A DNA stretch of 64,000 nt from Cellvibrio sp. UBA7661 (GTDB lineage: Bacteria; Pseudomonadota; Gammaproteobacteria; Pseudomonadales; Cellvibrionaceae). The notes under the pieces were generated by a model. It did not search any database, was not told where the DNA came from, and saw only the letters and a list, made by a program, of their open reading frames with translations. How positions within the stretch are numbered: position 1 is the stretch's first letter; every line of letters begins with the position of its first letter. Of the stretch, positions 8,829 through 17,878 are shown one piece after another. The stretch spans positions 366,300 to 430,299 of the forward strand of contig DLHT01000017.1 of assembly GCA_002483365.1 (NCBI GenBank), written 5' to 3'. The translations under genes were made by a program, and so were the position numbers.

Positions 8829-11800
8829 ATGTCGAATATTTGGTTAAGTTATAAACAGTCTGTCGTCAATGTCATGGGGCGTGACCGGCATAAGCTTGGG
8901 CGGCGTTTGAATGAGCTGGAGAAGCTGGCGCGGGCGGGTAAGCCTTATGAAGAGGCGCTGGAGAAATGGCAGGCGCAGTTGGCGAAGTCGCAGGCTGAGG
9001 TGGAGCGCCGCCAGTTGTTGGTGCCGGAGCAGATTGAATTCCCTAATTTGCCTGTCTGCGAAAAGCGCGAGGAAATTGCGCAGATTATTGCCGCGAATCA
9101 GGTAGTGGTGTTAGCGGGTGAGACGGGTTCCGGTAAGACCACGCAGATTCCCAAAATATGCTTGAGTATTGGCCGTGGTGTAAATGGCCTTATTGGTCAT
9201 ACCCAGCCGCGCCGGATTGCGGCGAATACTGTCGCTAACCGAATTGCTGAGGAGCTGAAAACCACACTGGGCGAGAAGGTGGGTTATCAGGTTCGCTTTA
9301 GTGACCAATCCAATGACAATACTCTAATCAAAGTAATGACCGACGGGATTTTGCTCGCGGAAATCCAGAATGATCCTTTCTTGAATAAATATGACACGCT
9401 AATTATTGATGAGGCGCATGAGCGCAGTTTGAATATCGATTTTCTACTCGGCTATTTAAAACAGCTTTTACCAAAACGCCCCGATTTAAAATTAATTATT
9501 ACCTCTGCAACTATCGACCTTGAGCGATTCTCGCAGCATTTTAATAATGCGCCGATTATTGAAGTCTCTGGCCGCACTTATCCTGTTGAGGTTTGGTATC
9601 GCCCGCTTTATGAATTTGAAGCGAGTGATGATAGCGATGCAGAGCCGGATCAATACGCGGCGATTGTCGATGCAGTACATGAAATTGAACTTAATGAAAA
9701 AACCGGTTCCGGTGTTCGCGGTGGCGATATTCTGGTGTTTTTGAGTGGTGAGCGTGAAATTCGTGAGACTGCAGAAGCGTTGCGCAAAGCACAATTTGCA
9801 CATATGGAAGTGGTGCCATTTTATGCACGCCTGAGTTTGGCCGAACAGCAAAAAGTATTTTCACCGCACACCGGTCGTCGCATTGTGCTCGCGACAAACG
9901 TGGCTGAAACCTCGATTACTGTACCGGGTATTCGCTACGTGATTGATCCGGGTTTTGCTCGCATTAGCCGCTATTCTTATCGCACCAAAGTGCAGCGTTT
10001 GCCGATTGAGCCAGTATCCCAAGCCAGTGCCAACCAACGCAAAGGCCGCTGTGGTCGTGTTGCTGAAGGTATTTGTATTCGCTTATACAGCGAAGAGGAT
10101 TTTAATTCGCGCCCCGCATTTACCGATGCGGAAATCCTGCGTACCAATCTTGCTGCGGTTATTTTGCAAATGCTGCAATTGCGCATGGGCGATATCCATA
10201 AATTTCCGTTTATCGATGTGCCTGATCATCGCTTGATTAGCGATGGTTTTAAATTGCTGGAAGAGTTGCATGCGGTTAATTCCAAAAATCAATTGACGCC
10301 GATCGGTCAGCAGCTGAGTAAATTGCCGCTTGATCCGCGTCTTGCGCGCATGCTGATCTCTGCACAAGAGCAATCCTGCGTGCGTGAATTACTGATTATT
10401 GCCAGTGCGCTTTCAGTGCAAGATCCGCGCGAGCGGCCGGTTGAAAAACAACAAGCTGCCGACCAAATGCATCGTCGTTTTTGGGCGGAGCATACCGACT
10501 TTGCCGGTTTTATTAATCTGTGGGATTACTTTGAAACCCAACGGCAAGCACTCACGCAAAATCAATTACGCAAACTCTGCAAAAAAGAATTTCTGTCGTA
10601 TTTGCGGTTGCGTGAATGGCGCGATGTGCATCACCAGTTGTGCGTTGCAGTCAAAGACTTGGGTATTCGCGTTAATACTGAGCCAGCAAATTATGAGTCT
10701 GTGCATAAAGCGCTGTTGACCGGATTGCTGGGAAATCTGGGTTTTAATCACGAAGAGCGCGAGTACCTTGGTGCGCGCAATCGAAAATTTTCTATCTTCC
10801 CCGGATCATCGCTTGCGAAAAAAACGCCCAAGTGGATCATGGCGGCAGAGTTGATTGAAACCTCAAAATTATTTGCGCACACGGTTGCCAAAATTGAACC
10901 TGAGTGGGTTATTGCGGCTGCGGAGCATTTAATCAAGCGTCAGCATTTTGAACCTCATTATGATTCGCGCGCAGGGCAGGTGATGGCTTATGAAAAAATC
11001 ACCTTGTATGGATTGACGATTGTCGAGAAAAAAGCAGTTAACTATAGCCATATCGATCAGGCGCAATCGCGTGAAGTGTTTATCCGTGCAGCGTTGGTAG
11101 AAGGCCAATACGCGCAGCACCCCAAACGTAAACACTTGCAACAACAAGCAGGATTTAAGGATTTTTATACGCATCAGCAAAACTTGTTGCAAGAGTTGGA
11201 AGATTTAGAAGCGAAATCTCGCCGGCGCGATATTGTGGTAGATGAACAAGTTATTTTTGATTTTTATAACGAGCGCATTCCATCGCATATTACTAATCTG
11301 GCAGGGTTTGAATCCTGGCGTAAAAAAGCGGAGCAAAGTAATCCGCAATTACTGTATATCACGCGCGAAACCTTAATGCGCCACGGTGCAGGTGATGTCA
11401 CTGCCGCACAATTTCCAAATGAACTTGAATGGCGTGGAATGTTGTTTCCACTCAGTTACCATTTTGAACCAAACCATCCATTTGATGGAGTTAGCATTCA
11501 CGTTCCCATGAGTGTGTTGCATCAGGTTCCGGAATATCGTTTGGAGTGGTTGGTGCCGGGAATGTTGCGCGATAAATGTATTGGGTTGATTAAATCGCTG
11601 CCCAAAAATCTACGCAAACATTTTGTACCTGTGCCAGATGTTGTGGATAAAGTATTGGCTGTTGTTACGCCCGATAACAAACCATTGACTGAAATAATTG
11701 GTTTGCAATTAAAGCGTTTAACCGGTGTGGATATTCCCAAAGATGCTTGGTTAGAAACCCAAGTAGATGACTATTACCGCTTTAATATCCATGTAGTGGA

Positions 11801-12791
11801 CGACAAGGGAAAAATCATTGCCAGCAGCCGCGACTTGGATTCACTACGAAATAAATACCGTGAGCGGGTGCAGCAAAACATTCAATCGGCCGCAACCGAT
11901 ATTGAGCGCGATGCTATTACCAGCTGGGATTTTGATGAGCTGCATAGGTCGATTCAATTGCCACGGGGAGGGATAAGTATTCGTGCGTATCCGGCACTGG
12001 TAGATAAAAATACCAGTGTCGCGTTACAAGTACTCGATAACCCCTTGCAAGCGTTGGATTTAACCCAGCGTGGTCTTGCTCGCTTGGTATATTTGTCGCT
12101 TGCACAAACGGTTAAATATTTGCAAAAAGAATTACTAAAAGGGCAAGAGGTCACATTGACACTGGCAGGAATTGGAAACCGCGAGCAAGTGGCTGATGAT
12201 TTGATTATGGCTTCGATCAAACAACTCGCGGTTCCGGATCAACAGAAGCTGCCACGTTCAAAGCCTGAATTCGATGCGTGTGTAATGAATACAAAAGATA
12301 AATTGATTGCGCATGCGCAAGAGTTGGCGAACCATCTTGTCAGCAGTTTGAAATTACTGGTCGATGTTAAAAAGCAACTCAAACAGCAAAAAAATATGCT
12401 GCTGCTGGCATATACAATCAGTGATATTAATCAGCAAATTAGCCAACTTTTTTACCCCGGGTTGATCTATAAAACCCCGGCGCAATGGTTGTCGCAATAT
12501 CCAAAATACATGCGCGGTATCCAGCAGCGTTTGGAAAAAGCGGCACTCAATCCACAGAAAGATAAGCTGCAATTAGCAGAGGTTGCGCCTCATTGGCAGC
12601 GCCTTGCAGATTATCTGACGAAAGAGGGTGAGTATCGCCTCACGCAAAATGCAGCACTGCAAGATTACCGCTGGTGGATTGAGGAGTTGCGTATTTCTTT
12701 ATTTGCCCAGACGCTGAAAACCCAGGTGCCGGTATCGGATAAACGTCTGGATAAACAATGGGAGCAGGCCATGTTGGATGCGCAGGGGTAA
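8829..12791 (+). CDS. hrpA: ATP-dependent RNA helicase HrpA
   Basis: DEAH-box RNA helicase of the HrpA family, about 1320 aa (E. coli 1300), implicated in rescue of stalled or collided ribosomes. Walker A GETGSGKT is near residue 97, the DEAH box (DEAHERS) near 194, SAT motif III follows, and motif VI is QRKGRCGRVAEG. HA2/OB regions and the long HrpA-specific C-terminal extension are present. ATG 8829 (MSNIWLSYKQ) was preferred over ATG 8790 because the extra 13 residues look unlike the family. Neither has a clear Shine-Dalgarno site. It is a single-gene unit. The 120 bases upstream hold nothing recognisable. Confidence 0.95.
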   Translation: MSNIWLSYKQSVVNVMGRDRHKLGRRLNELEKLARAGKPYEEALEKWQAQLAKSQAEVERRQLLVPEQIEFPNLPVCEKREEIAQIIAANQVVVLAGETGSGKTTQIPKICLSIGRGVNGLIGHTQPRRIAANTVANRIAEELKTTLGEKVGYQVRFSDQSNDNTLIKVMTDGILLAEIQNDPFLNKYDTLIIDEAHERSLNIDFLLGYLKQLLPKRPDLKLIITSATIDLERFSQHFNNAPIIEVSGRTYPVEVWYRPLYEFEASDDSDAEPDQYAAIVDAVHEIELNEKTGSGVRGGDILVFLSGEREIRETAEALRKAQFAHMEVVPFYARLSLAEQQKVFSPHTGRRIVLATNVAETSITVPGIRYVIDPGFARISRYSYRTKVQRLPIEPVSQASANQRKGRCGRVAEGICIRLYSEEDFNSRPAFTDAEILRTNLAAVILQMLQLRMGDIHKFPFIDVPDHRLISDGFKLLEELHAVNSKNQLTPIGQQLSKLPLDPRLARMLISAQEQSCVRELLIIASALSVQDPRERPVEKQQAADQMHRRFWAEHTDFAGFINLWDYFETQRQALTQNQLRKLCKKEFLSYLRLREWRDVHHQLCVAVKDLGIRVNTEPANYESVHKALLTGLLGNLGFNHEEREYLGARNRKFSIFPGSSLAKKTPKWIMAAELIETSKLFAHTVAKIEPEWVIAAAEHLIKRQHFEPHYDSRAGQVMAYEKITLYGLTIVEKKAVNYSHIDQAQSREVFIRAALVEGQYAQHPKRKHLQQQAGFKDFYTHQQNLLQELEDLEAKSRRRDIVVDEQVIFDFYNERIPSHITNLAGFESWRKKAEQSNPQLLYITRETLMRHGAGDVTAAQFPNELEWRGMLFPLSYHFEPNHPFDGVSIHVPMSVLHQVPEYRLEWLVPGMLRDKCIGLIKSLPKNLRKHFVPVPDVVDKVLAVVTPDNKPLTEIIGLQLKRLTGVDIPKDAWLETQVDDYYRFNIHVVDDKGKIIASSRDLDSLRNKYRERVQQNIQSAATDIERDAITSWDFDELHRSIQLPRGGISIRAYPALVDKNTSVALQVLDNPLQALDLTQRGLARLVYLSLAQTVKYLQKELLKGQEVTLTLAGIGNREQVADDLIMASIKQLAVPDQQKLPRSKPEFDACVMNTKDKLIAHAQELANHLVSSLKLLVDVKKQLKQQKNMLLLAYTISDINQQISQLFYPGLIYKTPAQWLSQYPKYMRGIQQRLEKAALNPQKDKLQLAEVAPHWQRLADYLTKEGEYRLTQNAALQDYRWWIEELRISLFAQTLKTQVPVSDKRLDKQWEQAMLDAQG

Positions 12792-12831
12792 AGGTAGGAT
12801 TAAAAGGCAGAGTTAAAAAGTGTTTAGCTGC

Positions 12832-12859
12832 TGTAACAAAGCCGGGGAATGTTAGTCTA
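12832..12859 (+). promoter_or_regulatory. Possible ECF-type promoter upstream of hvfA
   Basis: TGTAAC at 12832-12837 and GTCTA at 12855-12859 are 17 bases apart, which resembles the -35/-10 pattern of several extracytoplasmic-function sigma factors. It lies about 145 bases before hvfA. This is a pattern match by eye only. No sigma or anti-sigma gene is nearby. Confidence 0.25.
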
Positions 12860-13005
12860 TCGGCTAGGCATTTGGTCTTGGGCAAATAATTGACGCCATT
12901 ATGTAACCAGACGCTGGGGACACCGCTAGCTCTGCCGCCTTGGCTGTGCTAGTTTTTCTGTCGGCCTTACCGCCGTCAATAACACATAACCTGCTGGAGT
13001 GTATT

Positions 13006-13350
13006 ATGAATAACAAAATTTCTTCCATGTCTGCTTTGTTCGGCGCTGCTGTGGTTGCATCGGCTGCCTTGGCTCCTATCGCATCTGCTGCTGATGCAAA
13101 CTTTACCGCAACATCGCTGAATGCCGGTTATACCTTGGCAGATAATAGTTCAGCCAAATCTGAAGGTGAGCACAAGTGTGGCGAGGGTAAATGCGCTACA
13201 GAACACAAAAAGTCTGATAAAGAAGGCAAATGTGGTGAGGGCAAGTGCGGCGAAGGAAAATGCGGAGCCGATAAAAAAGCCGAAGGTGAAGGAAAATGTG
13301 GTGAAGGTAAATGTGGTGGCGATAAAAAAGAAGAGAAAAAAGCCGAGTAA
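13006..13350 (+). CDS. hvfA: HvfA-type EGKCG-repeat RiPP precursor (copper-binding)
   Basis: 114-residue secreted precursor. A cleavable signal peptide covers about residues 1-28 (hydrophobic core ALFGAAVVASAALAP, then SAADA). The rest is low complexity, with seven cysteines: five EGKCG units, one EGKCA and one HKCGEG, separated by Lys/Asp/Glu spacers. In the family, EGKCG cysteines are converted by a DUF692 enzyme with a DUF2063 partner into thiooxazole/oxazolone-thioamide-type groups that bind copper. The same two genes follow directly here, so that role is inferred with good support. A GGAG lies 6 bases before ATG 13006. The stop overlaps the ATG of hvfB by one base (TAATG), which implies coupled translation. 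Confidence 0.85.
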   Translation: MNNKISSMSALFGAAVVASAALAPIASAADANFTATSLNAGYTLADNSSAKSEGEHKCGEGKCATEHKKSDKEGKCGEGKCGEGKCGADKKAEGEGKCGEGKCGGDKKEEKKAE

Positions 13351-14213
13351 TGCGAGTTAATCCTGCCGCAGCGGATTACACCGCTGCTATTAGCGGCGCT
13401 GGTCTTGGCTTGCGCCGTAGCCTCTTGAATACGCTGGAGCAATCAGCGCCAGACGATATTCATTTTATGGAAGTTGCGCCGGAAAACTGGATTAATGTTG
13501 GTGGTCGGTTGGGTAAAAAATTCCGGTCATACACCGAACGTTTTCCTTTTGTTTGTCACGGCCTTTCATTGTCTATTGGTTCGCCTGCGCCGCTTAATAC
13601 CGAGTTATTATTGGCGATAAAAAAATTCATGCATGAACATAGTATTCGTTACTACAGCGAACACTTGAGTTATTGCAGTGATCACGGCCAGCTTTATGAT
13701 TTGCTCCCCATTCCGTTTACGGAAGAAGCAATCGATTACGTCGCAGAGCGCATCCAACGTGCACAGGATATTCTCGGGCAGCGTATCGCCATTGAAAACT
13801 CATCGTACTATTGTGCGCCCCAGCAAGAAATGAGCGAGAGTGAGTTTATCAATGCCGTGATAAAAAAAGCGGACTGCGCGCTCTTGTTGGATGTTAATAA
13901 TATTTACGTGAACAGTATTAATCACCAGTACGACCCTTACGAATTTTTGGCGAGTTTGCCGGGCGAGCGCACAGCCTATATTCATATTGCTGGCCATTTT
14001 GAAGAAGCAGAGGATTTACGCGTAGATACGCATGGTACGCCTGTGATTAACCCGGTGTGGAAACTACTGGAAAAAACCTATGAATTATTTGGTGTAAAAC
14101 CCACATTGTTGGAGCGGGATTTTAATATTCCACCACTTTCAGAATTAATGGATGAATTGGCGGAAATTAAAAAGCGCCAACAATCATTTGCAACAGGCGG
14201 CTTGTTGCGATGA
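13350..14213 (+). CDS. hvfB: DUF692/MNIO RiPP-modifying enzyme HvfB
   Basis: 287 aa member of the multinuclear non-haem iron oxidase family (DUF692, PF05114), a TIM-barrel iron enzyme that modifies cysteines in RiPP precursors. Metal-ligand motifs can be read in order: GLGLRR at the start, FMEVAPENW, CHGLSLSIGSP, YYSEHLSY, IENSSYY, LLDVNNIYVNS, YIHIAGHFEE, DTHGTP and LLERDFNIPP. The substrate should be the HvfA repeat protein encoded just upstream. The gene overlaps hvfA by one base and hvfC by four (ATGA), so the three are one tightly coupled operon. Confidence 0.92.
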   Translation: MRVNPAAADYTAAISGAGLGLRRSLLNTLEQSAPDDIHFMEVAPENWINVGGRLGKKFRSYTERFPFVCHGLSLSIGSPAPLNTELLLAIKKFMHEHSIRYYSEHLSYCSDHGQLYDLLPIPFTEEAIDYVAERIQRAQDILGQRIAIENSSYYCAPQQEMSESEFINAVIKKADCALLLDVNNIYVNSINHQYDPYEFLASLPGERTAYIHIAGHFEEAEDLRVDTHGTPVINPVWKLLEKTYELFGVKPTLLERDFNIPPLSELMDELAEIKKRQQSFATGGLLR

Positions 14214-14968
14214 AAACATTCCAACAAACCCAGTTAGCATTTGCACGACACATGCGCGCACCACAGGAATATCCTGCACCGACAGGAATAGAAGACCGCC
14301 GCTTGGGGATTTACCGCGAGCTGGTGTACAACAACATCGAAAGTTTGATTGCGACGGTTTTTCCTGTACTGCGTTCGTTACTGCCGAATTCCCATTGGCA
14401 CAGCATAGTGCGCGATTTTATCCAGCACCATGAATGCAAAACGCCGTATTTTTTGGAAATCAGCGAAGAGTTTTTGCATTATCTTGCGCAGGAGCGAGGT
14501 GTGCGTGAGGGTGATCCGGTATTTTTATTGGAGCTGGCACACTATGAATGGATTGAGTTGGCATTGGATGTCAGTGAAGAATCTATTCCCCCAGCAGGGG
14601 ATTTACCGGCCGATGTAATGGCTGCAAAACCGCGAGTGTCGCCCTTGGTAGCGGTTCTCGCTTATCAATATCCCGTCCATAAAATTTCCCCGCAATACCA
14701 GCCACAGCTTCCAGAACCGGTGCATTTGGTTGTGTACCGCAACCGTGCTGATAAGGTTTGTTTTATGGAAACCAATCCACTTACTCAGCGTCTGTTGTCA
14801 TTATTACAGTCCTGTTCTGAATTGCAGTCCTGTTCCGACACTCTGGCAGATGTTGTGGGGATTATCGCTAAAGAGCTGGGGCAGCAGAATATGGGCGGAT
14901 TGGCTGATAATGCATTGGCGCGGATAACACATTTATTCAGTGCGAGCGTGATCAGTCACTTCGAGTGA
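14210..14968 (+). CDS. hvfC: DUF2063 RiPP recognition/partner protein HvfC
   Basis: 252 aa protein with the N-terminal DUF2063 domain (PF09836; FQQTQLAFARHMRAP, GIYRELVYNNIESLIATVFPVL). DUF2063 proteins pair with DUF692 enzymes and are thought to present the precursor to them. An 18-base direct repeat at about 14807-14840 makes the local duplication QSCSEL/QSCSD, adding cysteines not expected of the family. The ATG lies inside the hvfB stop (ATGA overlap). The DoxX-like hvfD that often completes this operon is absent: the next gene is a porin 294 bases on. Confidence 0.9.
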   Translation: MKTFQQTQLAFARHMRAPQEYPAPTGIEDRRLGIYRELVYNNIESLIATVFPVLRSLLPNSHWHSIVRDFIQHHECKTPYFLEISEEFLHYLAQERGVREGDPVFLLELAHYEWIELALDVSEESIPPAGDLPADVMAAKPRVSPLVAVLAYQYPVHKISPQYQPQLPEPVHLVVYRNRADKVCFMETNPLTQRLLSLLQSCSELQSCSDTLADVVGIIAKELGQQNMGGLADNALARITHLFSASVISHFE

Positions 14969-15129
14969 TTTTTGTACTAATATGGATTATTTTTAGTCAA
15001 TTATTGGTATTTTGATTATCAAAATCGAAAAAAAATACATAAACAATCGACTTTTGATCTAAAACAATGCCCAGGTACAAGACTTCATCGTTTTTCTTTC
15101 TATAATTCATGACGCGTATTCAGTGTGTT

Positions 15130-15158
15130 TGTCATATTTCTGTAACTTTACGGTCACA
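15130..15158 (+). promoter_or_regulatory. Tandem Pho box upstream of porin
   Basis: Three PhoB half-sites repeat every 11 bases: TGTCAT at 15130, TGTAAC at 15141 and GGTCAC at 15152. The core TTGTCATATTTCTGTAAC matches the E. coli 18-base Pho box closely. It lies about 105 bases before the porin ATG on the same strand, which fits PhoB activation under phosphate limitation. No other gene starts between, so the porin is the target. The remainder of the 14969-15262 gap is AT-rich, with a 15-base palindrome at 15010-15024. Confidence 0.8.
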
Positions 15159-15262
15159 CAATGGCAACGCGACTGAAACACAAGTGTCATTATTTCAATA
15201 AGCCTGATCCCCGATGCCCAGGAATTGGACATCAACAAACACACATCAAAGGAGTCAACTCC

Positions 15263-16216
15263 ATGAAAAAATCATTATTAGCTTTGCTGATCGCTTCTGT
15301 TATTCCCGCTGCTGCATTTGCAGATGTTGTTGTCTACGGTAAAGCAAACGTGGCGATACAAAATGCAGATGAAGCTGCATTGGATGATAACCGTATTGAA
15401 CTGGTGAGCAATGCTTCACGTATCGGTTTAAAAGGTGGCGAAGAGATTAACTCCAGCCTGAAAATCATTTATCAATTTGAATACCAAACTGAAGTTGATG
15501 ATGGAACCAATGGTTCGCAAACCATTGCACAACGCAATATTTATTTGGGCTTGCAAGGTTCTGCCGGTACCATCATGGGTGGTCATTTCGATACCCCAAC
15601 CAAAGTTGCCCAGGAAAAAATCGATTTATTTAACGATCTTGAAGGCGATATCACTCACATCTTTAAAGGTGAAAACCGTGTGAGCAATATTGTGCAATAC
15701 ACCTCGCCATCATTCGGCGGTGGTTTTGCAGCGTCTGTTGCTTATGTGTCTGAAGAAAACGACGGCACCTTCAAACAAGCAGGCACACCGACCAATGGCA
15801 CATCGTTATCCTTTGGTTACACCAGCAATGTATTTTATGCCGGTATTGCCGCTGATCAGGATGTAGAAGCTGACGGCGTTGATTTAGTGCGCGCTGTTGC
15901 ACGTGTTACTTTGGGTGCAGTGCAATTGGGTGTGTTGGCTGAGCAATACGAGAACGACAATACCGGTGTTGATGAAGATGGCGCACTGGTTTCTGCTCTG
16001 TGGAATATCACAGACAAGTGGGCATTGAAAGGCCAATACGGCCAATCTGATGTCAGAATGGCCGACGGTGAAAGCGCAAGTATTGGTCTGGATTACAAAA
16101 TGACTAAAGCGGCAACGTTATTCTCTTACATTACCTCTGTTGAAAACGAGCTGGTGAATGTTGCTGGTGAGCGTGACGATACTTACATCGGTGCTGGTAT
16201 GGATTTCAAATTTTAA
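15263..16216 (+). CDS. Outer-membrane porin (Gram-negative general porin family)
   Basis: 317 aa. The signal peptide MKKSLLALLIASVIPAAAFA is followed by DVVVYGKANVAIQ, the classic first beta-strand of OmpC/Porin_4-type porins. SRIGLKGGEEI follows, and the protein ends in GAGMDFKF with a C-terminal Phe for BAM insertion. It should form a trimeric diffusion channel. A perfect GGAG at 15251-15254 supports ATG 15263 over an earlier in-frame start at 15161. The tandem Pho box upstream implies induction by phosphate starvation, so it may favour anions such as phosphate, but selectivity cannot be read directly. The sequence is not like OprP/OprO. Confidence 0.88.
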   Translation: MKKSLLALLIASVIPAAAFADVVVYGKANVAIQNADEAALDDNRIELVSNASRIGLKGGEEINSSLKIIYQFEYQTEVDDGTNGSQTIAQRNIYLGLQGSAGTIMGGHFDTPTKVAQEKIDLFNDLEGDITHIFKGENRVSNIVQYTSPSFGGGFAASVAYVSEENDGTFKQAGTPTNGTSLSFGYTSNVFYAGIAADQDVEADGVDLVRAVARVTLGAVQLGVLAEQYENDNTGVDEDGALVSALWNITDKWALKGQYGQSDVRMADGESASIGLDYKMTKAATLFSYITSVENELVNVAGERDDTYIGAGMDFKF

Positions 16217-16239
16217 TTTGCCAGTGTAAATGAGTATTG

Positions 16240-16269
16240 AAAGGGTGCTTATGCACCCTTTGTTGTTTT
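16240..16269 (+). terminator. Terminator after porin
   Basis: Stem AAAGGGTGC / GCACCCTTT with a four-base loop (TTAT) followed by GTTGTTTTA. It ends the porin transcript 24 bases after its stop. Confidence 0.8.
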
Positions 16270-16314
16270 AATTGGCCGCTTTTACCGGTTTAAATAATCG
16301 TGCGGGAGAATTGG

Positions 16315-16782
16315 ATGAAACACATAGCGATATTTTTTTTAGGGTTGTGCGCGGCATTTCCCGTATTGGCAAATGATGAATGCGAAGCTGCTGTTGATGC
16401 AGCCGATTCCATGAATGTGAACCAAAAAGATTGTGATTACAGTAAAGAAGGGCTCAACGGCTTTTTGCAAAAAGCGTTTAAAAAAGGCAGTGAAGGTGCT
16501 GTATTGGAAACAAGCGGTAATAGTAAATCCGAATCACCTGAAGCCATTGAAAAAAATAATAAGGTTGCACCCGCAAAAAGTAATGTTCGTGAAACTGCAC
16601 AGCAGTCGTTCAGATTGAGTGTTGAGGTTGACCAGTGGGCGAATTTGCCGGTAGCGAGGGCGCAGCTGTTGCCTAAAGCATTGGAAAAATGTGGGAAAGG
16701 GTTTTCCATCACTGGCGAGCATTACCGTAGTTTGGCAATGGGCCGGATTGAGTTACAGCTACAATTTGAATGCGATAAATAA
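16315..16782 (+). CDS. Secreted protein of unknown function
   Basis: 155 aa. A clear signal peptide (MKHIAIFFLGLCAAFPVLA, cleavage before NDECEA) predicts export to the periplasm. The mature N-terminal part has two cysteines (DECEAA, QKDCDY). It is followed by a Lys/Ser/Glu-rich linker (about residues 60-95) and a C-terminal domain with two more cysteines (EKCGKGF, QFECDK). No family was recognised. ATG 16315 has a GGGAG in front, so the longer frame from 16300 was trimmed. It sits between the porin terminator and a bidirectional terminator, so it is a single-gene unit. Confidence 0.7.
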   Translation: MKHIAIFFLGLCAAFPVLANDECEAAVDAADSMNVNQKDCDYSKEGLNGFLQKAFKKGSEGAVLETSGNSKSESPEAIEKNNKVAPAKSNVRETAQQSFRLSVEVDQWANLPVARAQLLPKALEKCGKGFSITGEHYRSLAMGRIELQLQFECDK

Positions 16783-16800
16783 TGTAATGCTTGAAAATAA

Positions 16801-16829
16801 AAAAGGTCACAGTAATGTGACCTTTTTTA
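16801..16829. terminator. Bidirectional terminator between convergent genes
   Basis: Perfect 10-base arms AAAAGGTCAC / GTGACCTTTT with a six-base loop, followed by T on the plus strand and preceded by A. It can serve both the secreted-protein gene and the convergent gene at 16848. Confidence 0.88.
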
Positions 16830-16847
16830 TTACAACATCGGGTTTTA

Positions 16848-17573
16848 CTATTTCGCGTAATTCACTACAGCGATGTAGTGCATAGCGGTGGGTTTGTTTT
16901 CCACGAAGCCTGGAATAAATTTGGATTTTTTCAGTGAGCTTTCGATGCTATCAGCATCGGCTTGTTTACGCAGCGCCGCTTCAATGGTACTGACGGTTTC
17001 TACTTTTCCGTCGGCTTCAATGTTGGCCATCACACGGGTCATTTTGCCTTCGGCAAAAAATAATTTACCGTCGCCGCGCTCTTTGGTGGTGTAGTGTGCG
17101 TACCAATCGCTGGTGTCCAAACGTTCTTGCGGTGCGAAATAGTGAGTGCCGTATTGTGCTTGCAATGTGCCCAGGTTTGGCAGCAATACAATCGGTGCTT
17201 GGGTTCCGCCCAATGAATAGACAACACGCATTTGCATTCTTACCGGTACGGTTTTTCCGTCGATAGTTGCGGGTTCAAAAGTGGCGGATTTCAACGCAGA
17301 CTCAGTGACTTTTTGCATGGAAACCAGCGGACTGTTTTCGTAGCAATTAACAGCGTTGATATTACCGGTGCTCATTACATCGGCCTGGCAATAAACCGCA
17401 ACGGTTTTTACACCTTCGCCAAAAGAGGCGGGCAGGGTAATTTGTTTAGTTAATGTTTCAGCAGCATTGCCGAAGTTAGCAGGGGTATAAGCGGTGGCGT
17501 AGCTCGCAAATGGAGCTGCAGCCGCTACAATTGCCAGTGAGCGAATCAATTTTTTAAGAATATTGTTAGTCAT
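16848..17573 (-). CDS. Secreted protein with TonB C-terminal-like repeats
   Basis: 241 aa with a signal peptide (LIRSLAIVAAAAPFASYATA). Two segments resemble the TonB C-terminal fold: ESALKSATFEPATIDGKTVPVRMQMRVVYSL (about residues 91-121) and LKKSKFIPGFVENKPTAMHYIAVVNY at the end. There is no membrane anchor or proline-rich spanning region, so it cannot be an energy transducer by itself. It might bind a receptor or a partner in the periplasm. It lies downstream of a TonB-dependent receptor on the same strand, but a terminator separates them. A weak Pho-like box is at 17674-17691. Confidence 0.7.
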   Translation of the reverse strand: MTNNILKKLIRSLAIVAAAAPFASYATAYTPANFGNAAETLTKQITLPASFGEGVKTVAVYCQADVMSTGNINAVNCYENSPLVSMQKVTESALKSATFEPATIDGKTVPVRMQMRVVYSLGGTQAPIVLLPNLGTLQAQYGTHYFAPQERLDTSDWYAHYTTKERGDGKLFFAEGKMTRVMANIEADGKVETVSTIEAALRKQADADSIESSLKKSKFIPGFVENKPTAMHYIAVVNYAK

Positions 17574-17673
17574 TTTAGTGCTCCTCGTGAATCAATAAAC
17601 GGCAACCTGCACCCTTTCGGGTCAACGATCTCCGAACTCATTGTCAGATTAGCACCGGCCTTAGCATACTATT

Positions 17674-17691
17674 GTGAATAGTTTGTGACAA
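17674..17691 (-). promoter_or_regulatory. Weak Pho-like box upstream of secreted TonB-C-like gene
   Basis: On the minus strand, TTGTCAC and TATTCAC lie 11 bases apart about 105 bases before the start codon. The match to the Pho consensus is partial (about 12 of 18 by eye). The rest of the 17574-17878 gap contains only the terminator at 17778. Confidence 0.35.
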
Positions 17692-17777
17692 TTTCGGGCC
17701 TAAACACAAAAAAGTTAAAAAGTTTTTGTTATTTACACTGTTTTTATAAAAATCCTTACGGGAAAAATAATGGCAAG

Positions 17778-17802
17778 CAAAAAAAGCCACCCGAAGGTGG
17801 CT
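17778..17802 (-). terminator. Terminator after TonB receptor (minus strand)
   Basis: Stem AAGCCACC / GGTGGCTT with a four-base loop. Read on the minus strand it is followed by a run of seven T, so it ends the receptor transcript. Confidence 0.88.
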
Positions 17803-17878
17803 TGTGTAATCCTTTTAAATAAATCTCCGTTAAATCCATTTCCTTATAGGCGGGACATCCTGTCTCTCCCTGTCCTTT

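Noticed and set aside
13128..13442. 104-aa minus-strand ORF rich in Pro/Ser/His
   Set aside because: It is the mirror of the EGKCG repeats of hvfA and has no ribosome site.
15010..15024. Palindrome TTTTGATTATCAAAA upstream of the porin
   Set aside because: Half-sites resemble FNR but the spacing is 1, not 4; probably chance in AT-rich DNA.
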